Below, in pieces: positions 24,754-36,700 of a stretch of 64,000 nt of DNA. Every line of letters begins with the position of its first letter. The stretch's first letter is position 1. The notes under the pieces are model-generated. The model saw only the letters and a program-made list of their open reading frames with translations. It was not told the DNA's origin and did not search any database. The stretch is from positions 248,001 through 312,000 of the forward strand of contig JACCIC010000096.1 of NCBI GenBank assembly GCA_018907035.1. The letters are read 5' to 3'. The stretch comes from Sycobia sp. Sy_11 (taxonomy: Eukaryota > Arthropoda > Insecta > Hymenoptera > Epichrysomallidae). The position numbers were made by a program, and so were the translations under genes.

Positions 24754-27700
24754 GATTCTATTGTGTTTATCTATTATTTTATTCGACTATCGAAATAAAT
24801 TTCATTAAAGTTATTTAACGTATTTATAATATGAAAAATTTTGAATAATTAACGTATTTCTACTTATCAAAATTACAATATTAATTTTGGTCCTACAGCG
24901 GCGATTATACTGATTCTATACGAAATAACGTAATTTTTTTTTATATAGATTGATGTTTCTACTAAACTAGTTTGCTCATGATATATTTTTTTATTCATAT
25001 CTATAAACGTTAAGCTTTTAGTCTCTGATTTTTTTAAATGATCCGATAGATTTTGGCAGTACAGAAAGCAATTAAGCATATTATTGAGAAAAGTTGCCAT
25101 AAAGCCACATGTAAAGAGGATCATCTTTCACAACTTTTATACTGAAAAAAATTTTTTTGATACCAAATAAATCACTTTTCTAAATTAAAAAATATTCATT
25201 ACATTTAAGAAGACATTGTGATGACAAAATGATATTTAAAGCGAATATATAAATAAAAACTTACCTTTTATAGGGCCTACTGAAAAACTTATGGTATACA
25301 TCTATAAAAATCCAATAGGTCATTTTTCTATACTCCAACAGTGTATTAACATTTGTGTACATTTTTAGAATTTGTAAATATGGAAGAAAATCTTCCACAT
25401 CAAGAACATCTATAAGCAAACTAATAATCTGAAAAGCTATCTCGATGCACGGAAGAAATCTATCTTGCAATAATTCTTGTAAATCTAAGGATTTCAAAAT
25501 CTCAGTGATCTCGTTGGCTTGTAAGTCCTTGATTTTTTCTAATAGCATCTCGTAACATTGAACTTTGTTTTCATCATTCTCCGCAATTCGAGGATTTATA
25601 AATTTCCAAATATCTTTTCGTTTTACCAAGCTCGGGAATCCCAAAAAAACCGTATAAATCAAGTTTATGCAAGTAGTTTTATTCTTTCTGAAACAATAAA
25701 AAATCGTATTTTATGCAATTATGGTACATACTACTTTTACTCACAAGATGCGGAAAGTTTAATGATAAAAATTATTCAAAGAATTCAAATCTTAAAAAAT
25801 ATTATATGCTTCAGATAATAATCATTATAAATTATAATAGTATATGATACATATGTATAATCATATTGTTTATAATATAATTATAAATTATTAAAGAATG
25901 GTTACAAAATAAATTAAAAGATTTTATAAATTAAAATTAATTAAAAATAAAAATCACATTTAATAGCGATTTAAAGATTAATTTAGAATAAAACCATTAT
26001 TATTTATAAATAAATAATAATCTTAACACAACCACAACTTACAATTTAGTATCCTAGAGCCAATCAAACTAAAGTATTGGGTTTGCACAAGTTCATATTA
26101 TCGATTAAAATTAAGCTTTATTTTAATAATAAAATGAAAAAATACATTATTCAAAATATTGTCCATTGTTAACTCTGTGAACAGTGCCCACAGTTCAGTC
26201 AATTTCTGGACTCTATCTCAAAAAAAGTTCTCATCTTTCGAGGCCAGTAACGAATCAAAACAATTTTTAATAACTTCAGGTACAGTGAAGCATACTTTAG
26301 TGAAAGCATTCTGCATTGACCGAAATAAGTGTTAATGAGAAAAGACAAAGTTTGGACTGTAAGGCGACTGGGGCAGAAATTCCATTTACTGCTTTTAAAA
26401 TAATTTTTGACATAACGTATGGTTTCACATTCTGTCTGTTTTTCTTGCAATACTTGCTTCAGACGCATAAATTGTACTGGGTAAAATGTCCAACGACTAT
26501 TTGATCCATTTCAGTAATTCATAATCCTTTTGCTCCCACCAAATACAGAATGTTAACTTGCTTTCATAGATTTTTCGCTTTGGCTGCGATTGACTTGGTT
26601 CACCATGTTTAACTAAAGGTATTTTGCGCTTTTAACCTTCGTCTTCGTCATTTTGATCTTCCACTTTTTATCTCCACTAATAATTCGATACAAAAACGAC
26701 TTCTTTTTGTTAGTGTCGAAGAAAAAATTCTGATGTCAAAAAACTAGCACAAAATTTCCTAAATTTTAGAGGAAATCTATTGATTTTAGACGCTTGGAAA
26801 TAGCTTCGCATCTTATTCCCAATGATGCAGTAAGTTTAAGTAACTAAACTTAATATTTACAGATATGGAGTTTGTAAGAGTTTTATAATTGTATATGAAT
26901 AGCTTATAATTTCTAAGAGTGTTTAAAATATCAGAGATTACAATATAGAGATATATTGAGTTATAATTCTTTCTTTTTTACAGTTTTTTTCTTAAACTAT
27001 GATAACATTTAAATATTGATTTATACAATTGTGAGCTTGGATTTGCAAATGGGACAATTTTTATCAAATATCAGTTACATAAAAATTTTAGTACGCTCCT
27101 CTATTGGTGGAGATTTTGAATCTGCTAAAATTGCTTTAGTAGATATACTTCGTGACACTAATATCTTTCTTAGGGCCATACATTAGTCTTTCATTTTTTT
27201 AAATTTTGGATGTAATCTTAAAAAAGTAAACGAAACCGCAATAATCAACAAAGAATGACACAAAACTTTTATGTTTTTAATGTTTCCGGATCACAGCTCC
27301 ACCAGATATCGTATGAGCATTTTATAATATTTAGAGAACGCGTACCTTTTTGAATGAGGCTTAAACCTATACTTTTATTGCTTTTTTAATATTATTTATG
27401 ACTCTTTTGGTTCACGACTATTTTGTAAAAATACATAAATCATCTACCAATTTTACAATTGTCATGTTCGGATTTACATTGGTATAGTAATAAATTAGAT
27501 ACAGTAATGGGCTCAACCCCATCTTGATGTAATCCTTTATACAAGGTTTAATGTGTGTCTACTAATAAGTATATAAATATAAATCTTTTATGAAATAGAA
27601 ATTTTATAAATTTAATTATCTTTAACGAGCTTCTTTGAGTATCGAGTTTTGATAATAACATATCGATTTTGTCATTGTCGAAGGTGCTTTCGACATCAAC

Positions 27701-30700
27701 AAAAACTATAAAGACCTCTTTTTCTTGTTTAAGACTTTCTCGATTTTAAGGTTAGACGAACTGAGTTATGTACACAATATACCTTTTCTAAAACCATTTT
27801 GACTAATTTGAATATAACTTAGGCGTTCGACCGGACATTTTAGGCAATTTTAATCCAATATGTAAGTCGCTATACATATACATCTCATTATTTCAAATAA
27901 AAAATTTGCAATTCGTAAAGATTCCATCTCTACCAGGAGCTAACTTGTCTTTTTTATAATCGAAAGCAGCATTAAATTTTGACAACTTCATGGTTTATCC
28001 AAAAATTTGTTCTCTTTACTTGTAAAAAGAAAAAAAGGATGAGTTTAGACCAATAAGCAAGCGCAATATTTGTTTAAGCAAGCACGATATTTGTTTTGTA
28101 ACTGATTTGTAAATTTTCAAAAAAAATTTTGTGGTTTGGTTTAAAAAAAATTAAATTTTCAACCAAATTTCGAAAGCTACTTTTTTCCTTATTTTTAAAA
28201 GTTAGTTTAGAAATAATACATTATTTTTTGTAATTTATTAAATCTTCTAATAAGATTCAGCAAGACGTTCCATTTTTTCTTATATGCTTCTTAGTCTTGA
28301 TATATGGCCACATTCGGAATCTAACCATTCGGATTTTTTATTTTTTTTTTTTATTTTTGTGGTTAATATTTGCATTATTATTAGGAGGCGAACTTAGTTT
28401 CCGACCTTTTTAACGGAAAAAGGACATTTGTGATGGAAAATGCATACACGTTAACTTAATGAAAAGATTTTCCGTCATTTTCTACTACTTTTTCCCATCC
28501 TTCTGGCAATATGGCGATACTGTGGCGAAAGAACCATGGCGGTTTTGAGGCGATCCAATCATCCACAAATTCCCGCACTTCTTGAACATGTCGGAAGTGC
28601 AAAGGTGCTATGTCTTGCGAATATGCTGGCTGCAGCAACACTTCCCATTCGAGCTCTAACAGGGTGTTTTTGACGGCTTTCGCTACATGTGGCGGAGCGT
28701 TGTCATGCAAGAGAATGACTGCGCCTATTGCTCGCGATTGCTGATCTATGCTCGATCAATTTCTGTTGCGAATCATTAAATTAGCGTTTGTATACCTCGA
28801 TAGTGACGATTTCATTCGGTTTCAGTAGCTCGTAGTACAACATAGCCTGTTGGTCTTATTAAATGCACAGCAATACTTTTAGGGCGTGGATGTTTTGCTG
28901 TCGATGGCCGTTTTGGTGTCGATGTAGATAGTTAGATGTAGATGTAGAGCCTGGTCCACCCATGTCTTTTTACGCTTAGGATTGTCATGGTAGATCCACT
29001 TTTCATCACAAGTCAAAATACGCCACAAAAAACTCTTCTTTTTTGCCTGCCAAGCAAAGACAGTGCGATGTTGTATCGATTCGATTATATCGATTGCATT
29101 TTTGGTCAAATCGTGTGGCATCCATTTTCCTTCTTTATGAATCTTTTCCATCGCATGTAAACGTTTACCAGCTGCTCTGTCACTGACTCCTAACTTATTA
29201 GCGAGTTCTTTCTGCGTTTGAGCTGAGTTTTCGTCCAATAATGCTTATAATTCACTATCTTCCATCTTCTCGGTTGTCCAGAACGTTCTTTATCATTAAC
29301 ATCAGTATCTCCACTTCTAAGCCGCTGAAACCATTCTTTACATGTTGTAAGCGATAGAGCTTGTTTGTCATAACATTCTTGAAGTAATCGATCAATTTCT
29401 GCTACTTTTTATTCAAATGAAAATAGTGCAAAAGGATATGTCAAAAAAACGATTTATCACGATTCTTTTTTCACTGATCAAAAAATTATAATGTTTACAC
29501 AAATGATGCGCCTCTTATCTGAATTTTATTAGTAAATGCCAAAACTGAAAAATAAGTATCAGATCCGACATATCTGACTTTTCGTATTACTTATATCGCC
29601 ATCTAAACGTGAAGGTCGGAAACTAAGTTCGCCTACTAATAAGAAGTGTACTAGCTATTATGGATTTTCGAATAGTTTCAACTAATTTATTATTTTTTGC
29701 ACTCAGTCTGAGACTATCAGAGATAAAAAAAAGTTTTATATTGTAAATAGAGTTATTTTAAAACGATATCCCAGTTGGTTCGAATAGATTTAAGTTTGAA
29801 TATATATTTAGAATAGACATATTTCTCAAGGTTTAATTCGATCAAAATTGAATAATGATCCGAGTTCAGGTCTCGCCATTGACATTTACATTTACTTTGT
29901 CGTTCACATCTATAGAGGAAAACACTGAGCTAGGTTGATATAGGTTTTAGGTCGGAATTTTCTGCTGAATTAACAAGTATTAAGCCGTTATCGTCCGAAA
30001 AAAACTATAATTCCAAGAAGTACTTAAAGAATCAACATCACCAATAACTATACTTGAATCTTTATTTATATTTTGAAAAGCGATATCTCATTGATCTTCG
30101 AAAAGCGTGAGACCGGAAATTCGATAACATACATAAATATTACCTGCTGATTTTATATTATCTAAGTGTAAAAGGCATAATTCAACAGAGAAATTTGACG
30201 ATATAATATTAGGTACTGCACTAAATACTAGGAATTGACAAATTAATATAGCGAACCTCTGTCTATAGAGTGGGATTGATCCTTTTTATATATTAAAAAT
30301 TATGGTAAAATGATAAAAGTCTATTTGTAAGTCTCTAAAAATAATAAAATTTGTACCATATCTGAATTTCGTGAGTCCATTGAAAAAACTTCTTATTTTT
30401 CAGTATATGATTTAAATTATTTTCTTATATGTATCTATATCTATAGCATTCGCCATTATATAATTATTGTTTTTGCCTAGGGTTAAATCTTTAGTTGTAC
30501 TGCCTGTGTAGTGCGGTTAATTGAAGGATTTACAAATTCTCTTGATGCGATTTTTCAATTCTATATCAATACTTTCTTGAAACACATAGATGATTTGAGA
30601 CACACAGAATATATAGATTATTTGAGACACTAAACATTTTAAAAAGGGCTGATATATCATAAGTAAACGCATAGATTTCACTTATAATATGAGATTTATC

Positions 30701-33700
30701 ATAGGTTCGTGTAAAAATTCTATTGTATTGGAAAAATCGAGAGAGTATTCTTTATGTCTTTATTCGAAATTATGATAATTATACTTCATTTAGTATCTAT
30801 AGCTTCTAGAAGTGGAAATTCTTGTGTTTTTTACTTGTACTTTATGTATCTTTGCTTTAAACTCTCTATCTATATGTGTTTCTACAGTATTAGTTACATT
30901 GATGATATCACTGCTAATAGAGCTTAATGTTTTAGGTAAAGTTCGCTTTTTGCTAACGGTGGACGTGAAACCATTTATGATGAACAATAACTTGTAACAA
31001 GTATAAAATCGAATAAAAGTAATAATTATTAACTAAGAAACTAATACGTTTGAAGACGTTTATTCAAACCACTTTTCTGATGGTTATCCTTTTTATACAT
31101 ACGTGCATTTGTAATTGATGCAATCGACAATCATTCTGTAGACGATTACATAAGTTAATTGCTAAAAATGATAAACAGAGAAAATATTAAAGCTAATTCT
31201 AAAATCTCGAGCAATAGAATATGTGTATATATGGATTCCAAGAAACTCTCAAAGAAAATTATGAACTAATGAAAAAATATAAATATACGTAGAAAAACTC
31301 TATTTTCGCTGACTAATTTCATGTGCCATACGCATTATTCTTTCAAATATCAGGCCGTTTATCCCTCATAAAATAATCGAAAGAACATTAAACGAACTCA
31401 GTATAAAACTAAAATCGAAAGTTTCTTTTCTGAGAGCAGGAGATACCTCGATTCGCAGCATAGACCTCGATTCATTGAAAAACTATCTAACTCATTTCAA
31501 ATACAGTATCAAGATACAACATTCCGCATCTTTGTTCCATCAGAATCAATAACTTGCTTTATATAAAAAGAAACAGGGCATAAATAGAGATTGGAAAAAA
31601 AATAGGAAAACTGCAATCTTATAATAACCAAATAAATAACTTAATTATAAATCTAAATAGAATCATTGAAAACGCGGCAAATTCACCCATACTGTAAATA
31701 AAAATAAAACATAATACTTAAATGGTGAGATGACTTATGCGATACAGCATTACAGAAAACAAAGCACGTATTAAACAAATTCAAAAAACAAAATACATTC
31801 TCAAATAAAGTCGAGCACAATAAAGGGAGGGTAATATTTGGAAAAACTATTAAAGAAGCAAAAAAAATTGCTGGCTTAACTGCATGAAAATCTTATATGT
31901 TCACACTCCAATTGCGATAGTATGGCAAAATATACAAAAGATACAACAAAAATATAAAATATCAAAAATTCCGGCGTGAAAAATAAAGACAACAATCTCA
32001 TACTTGGTCCTCATCAGATTGCAGAAGAATTAGCTGTCTTTGCGTCAAATTCCAGCGATGAAACTTATGAAGAAAAATTTTAAATAAAGAGAGCTAAACA
32101 AAATTTCAGTAAAATCAAAACGAAATATCAAGACCAATGATCCTTCGCACTAAATACCCATAAGAATAGAAAAAATCATAAAAATTCTAAAAGAATGCAG
32201 GAATTCTAGCCCCGGCCCCGATAATATTCTAACTCTTTACTCAAGCATCTACCTCAAACAGCAATAGCCTATGTTAACAAACTATTAAATATAATCTAGA
32301 TACAAGAAATAAATATCTTTTCACTAAAAATAAAAAATCAAAGTTTAGAAGAGGTAAAACAAAGTTAAAATACTCGGTCTAACATTCGATAAAAAACTAA
32401 ACTGAAGAGCCCATGTTAAGAGTTTGAGAAATAAAACCTAGCAACGTTTGAGCATTCTACGAACTTTAGCTGCAAAAAATAAATCCTTTACTAACATAGA
32501 ATATAGATTATTTTACTTTTTATGTTTAATTTTTAATTAAAATTAATTTTTTATTTTAATTTTAGTAGTAATTTCATTTCGGTTACTACGAAGGTGAATA
32601 ATAAACAAAGACGATGTGACTATCAATCTATTAGCCTAGTATATTATTATACGGCAACTATAAGACTGAGAAAAATATTTATTAATTTAATTTTCAACAG
32701 CCGACATATGTATCATTTATAAATTAGAACCTAATAGTTGACAGTGTTTATTTACGATTATTTTGCTCAATCTAAACCAAATACATCACGGAAATATCAT
32801 GAAAGCTCCTAATAACAAAGTATTTTTTAATACTTTCAAATAAATCATTTGAAATCAACCGGCAGAATTATTTTCTAAACATCTAGAAATTCCATTTGAT
32901 GCCATATTTTTTTATTGATGTTATTTAACGTCAATCTATTTATGCTCCCAAATAGTGGTGCTATATATATAGTATATAGTAGAAAGTATATGTAGATAGC
33001 TTATACTTATATATATGGTTATAGCTATAGATAATAACAATATAGGTTTTTCAAATAAATAAATACGTGAAAAATATACAAACATAAAATATGTTATAAG
33101 GGATATATTTTCATTTTTTATATTCCAGTTTATATATGACAATACAAAATTTTACTAATTAGTTGTATTATCTTAAATCTTTAGAATTATTTTAACGATT
33201 CAAATTTCATTACCTTAAAATTTATCGCTGAAACAAATTAATATAAATAAAATACTAACCTTTGCATGTCAATGAATAAACTTAATAAATTCTCTTCGAT
33301 TATTATATTTCTCTCTTCATCTTTAGAATGCCGCATGATCCATCCAAGCGTTTCATATACTAACGGAGTCAATGGCTCCTTCCATTCTAAGATTTTGTTA
33401 CTCACTAGTATGTGGATCTCGTGTTTTGCAATTAAATCTGTACAGTTGACATCATATCTGAAAAATATAAGAATGATCCTCAGGGCCAATTTTGGATTCG
33501 ATTCTATCTTATTCGATAGATTAACAGGGATTTTCAAAGTTTCAATCCACAATAAAACTAGTTTCTCGATCATCTCCATATTGTATTCATAAATTTCTTC
33601 AAAATGATTCTCAGCTTTTTCAATGAAAACTTCGAGTAAATCTTGAGCAATTAATTCCTCGTCTGAATTTTCTTTCAGTTGATATGATTGTTCAATAAAA

Positions 33701-36700
33701 ATATACAGCATGTCTCTGACGATGTAATTTAAAGGGTTTCGACTGATATACAGACAAACGGCACTCATGAGAGGTATGAACAATAGACTTAAATAACGTA
33801 TAAAAACATCTTTGAGGTTCCCTATTATTCTCATAAGAAATAGATTAATATTATCCTTGCCGGTATAGAAGGCTGCAAGAAAATGTAAGAGCCACTTCGG
33901 CGAGTTACTGCTTCCAATATCATCTTCGGGATCAGGCAATCTCATGATTCTGTTGTTATAAAGGTGTATTATTAGCCCAACAATAGTCGCCATACACTCG
34001 TGGTCATTAAGAACATCATTCTCTAAGTTTAAGCTTTGTCGAGAATCATTCATACTTTGATAATCCTGTGTTTGGCGAAAGAAAGAAGCGAAAGGTGGAT
34101 CGAGAGTAGACTGAGCATCATCCATAGTTTTACGTATATTAATCATTCGCTTGCTAAAGAAGTTAAAGTTCGCACCAGTGCGGCTCAAATTGTATATTTT
34201 ATCACAATCAATTATATGCTCCCAAACGAACTGATTACTTTCTGGGTATTTATTAAACATTTCGTCGCATAACTCATATTTACCGCTGATGCACATTGCT
34301 GCAATATAGCAGTTCAAAGCAGCGCAATGTAACAATCTGATCAGCTCCTTTTCTTCATCAAATTCTCTATAGTAGCAGCTTATTTTTAAAGACTGATTTA
34401 TTAGTAATTCATTAAGTTTTTCTTTCCAGTTTTCGACAAAGCTATTAATCTTAAAAAGTTCAGCTTTACCTAATATAAGTTCTAAAACTCTATAGCAACC
34501 TATTTTTGTAACTAAAAATTGTCTAGGCTCTTCTTTATTAACAATTTCGTCGATTTCTTGAGTGATAAATGCAAAAAGATTTTCAAAATTTTGTTCTATA
34601 AATCTGCCAATAATACTGATTTCACAAGTTTCAAGCGATGGAAAAAGAAAGTATTGAAGGATATCAAACCTCTCTTCTACATCAAAATTTATATTTTTAA
34701 ACATATTATAGGTAGTATTCAATGTTTTCAGAACAAAATCATCTGACATTTCATTAAAATACATTTTTAAGTGTTCACATATATTTTCTTCAAGTAAAAT
34801 ATTGCAAGCACCAATAACGTACTTTATGAGACCTTCATATACTACGTCCGACCTGGTAATCACAAGCATTTGAAGTAAGACTTGAAAACACTGTATTGCC
34901 CAGGATCTTTCTATTTCACTTTCTTCCAATTTTTTGAGCCACGTTCTTGAGTTTTGCTCTCGAAGATTTTGAAAAATTAATAAAAGATCAAGATTAGTTT
35001 TGCTTGACTTGTCAAGCATTACATACATAAGAAAACTTTCGACAATCGTCAACTTGGCCTCTACATTTTTGGCCTTGCTAAATTCTTTTACAATCCAGGA
35101 GTATAAATTATTCGACAAATCAGTGTTATTAGGTATTACATCTTTGGATTTAATTAGTAATTCCACAGCCATTCGGTTGATTTCAAAAAAGCTTCTTTTA
35201 CGCGATTCATCATTGGCAATAAGTACTTCAAATATATCCCAACGTTTAATTATTTCATATGCGAACATTGCAGAATTTTCTATTAAATTTCGTTGAAGAT
35301 AAGATAAAAGTTCTTCAACAAAGAAAAACACTTGATCGGGCAATTTATACAATACTTTTTCTATAGTATTTAATGTTTCACATGGATTTATAAGCATGAA
35401 CCGATACGTTTGTCTTTTGATCATTTCAAGAATATCCTCTTTCAATATAGGCACGTTTTTATTCTCAATGGTAAATAAAGAGTCGTTTAAAATAAAATTT
35501 AATAATATTTCTGTGAAACTGGGCTAAAACAAATATAATTCAAATATATATAATCACATGTATTAAATGGCTTATTTACTAAATAATAGTTACATTATTG
35601 TTATATAAAAGATACATTTCTATATAAAGTTCTAGAACCCTTAAATAACTTGGAAAATGTATTTATATGAATTAATAAATATTTTCATTGGTCTTACAGT
35701 CCAATGAAATCAATCGAAAATAATACGTAATAATATCAATATATATTTATATTAATATTAATACACCAATGCACAAAAATAATAAAAATTAAAATTAAAA
35801 ATTATAATGACAGTCAGACTGGCCTTGTATAAAATCACCCCTGTAGACTAATCTGAAAATAAAAATATTAGCTGAAAAAATTGTATGTTAGTAAAGTGCA
35901 ATCTGACTGTCCCCATCACCCTTAGCTAATTGAAGACGTAGTCCAACGTTTCGAGCTCGTTACGGCTCCTCATCAGGGACTGTTTACTAACTTAAAATTA
36001 CTAGTCTTTACTAACATAAAATTTTTCAGCTAATATTTTTATTTTCATATTAGTCTACGGGGGTGATTTTATACAAGGACAGTCTGACTGTCATAATTTT
36101 TAATTTTAATTTTTTATTTTTATTATTTTTGTATATTGATGTATTAATATTAATATAAATATATATTGATATTATTACGTATTATTTTCGATTGATTTAA
36201 TTGGACTTTAAGACAAACTAAAATATTTATTAATTTGTATATAAACAGTCGACAAAAGCAAAATTAAAGTATTTATATGAAAACATTTGAACAAGCTTGG
36301 AATTTTCTTTATCTATTTACCAACTATTTACCTTAATCTTGACCTCAAAATACACACTTTTATAGAGTGATTTCAAGTACCTTAAATTCAATGGAAACTG
36401 TATCAGAAAAATTTTAGTTAACTCAATATCGACGTAGAATTTCGTGAGATTTCAAAAGCGACTATCTATTTAAAAAAAATATTTCATATAAATAAGTTGC
36501 TCTGCTAATTCTAAAAAAACTTAAGTTTGTTAAAATATTTTGTTCTAAAAAATCAATATTTTCAAATGGAAATTAATCAGGCATATGCATTATTAGTAAA
36601 ATTATTGTGTGTCATGTAAATTTAATATACAGGTCTTCAAAATAACATCTTTAAGTAAAAAATGTAATCCGATATTATATTTTTTATATGAACAAATTAA

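Larger units (their letters stand above)
27000..30400 (-). mobile_element. Decayed non-LTR retrotransposon (LINE, R1/Jockey-like), split by a mariner
   Basis: On the minus strand, pieces in broken frames run in the normal order. The endonuclease region (about 30300-29800) includes [14 protein letters not shown], where family members have GDFNSH, and a [13 protein letters not shown] stretch. A linker with [14 protein letters not shown] sits at about 28300. The reverse transcriptase fingers/palm (about 27790-27610) include [15 protein letters not shown], the family's F.D...AFD box. Many stop codons show it is dead. Clade assignment is tentative and ends are approximate. Confidence 0.65.
25688..33259 (-). 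other. PRKDC intron 11 (7.6 kb) filled with transposon relics
   Basis: Contents in order: a mariner relic (about 26076-26830), a decayed LINE on the minus strand (about 27000-30400) interrupted by a mariner (28384-29636), a LINE fragment on the plus strand (about 31330-32475) and a decayed copy of the GACAGTC family (about 32480-32650). No convincing PRKDC exon was found, although about 45 residues of the human protein have no counterpart between exons 11 and 12. Confidence 0.75.

Noticed and set aside
25690..25830. A hidden PRKDC exon (minus strand) for the missing ~45 residues
   Set aside because: Looks vaguely like the human segment, but every frame has a stop between usable splice sites.
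33233..33259. A 27-nt mini-intron after exon 11 (GTTAGT...TTTCAG) leading to MQSDKF
   Set aside because: Too short for splicing, and the reading frame meets TAA right after the supposed acceptor.
35935..35981. Calling the 35.9 kb motif a proven ribozyme
   Set aside because: An extra unpaired base at stem II and no good stem I; reported only as hammerhead-like.
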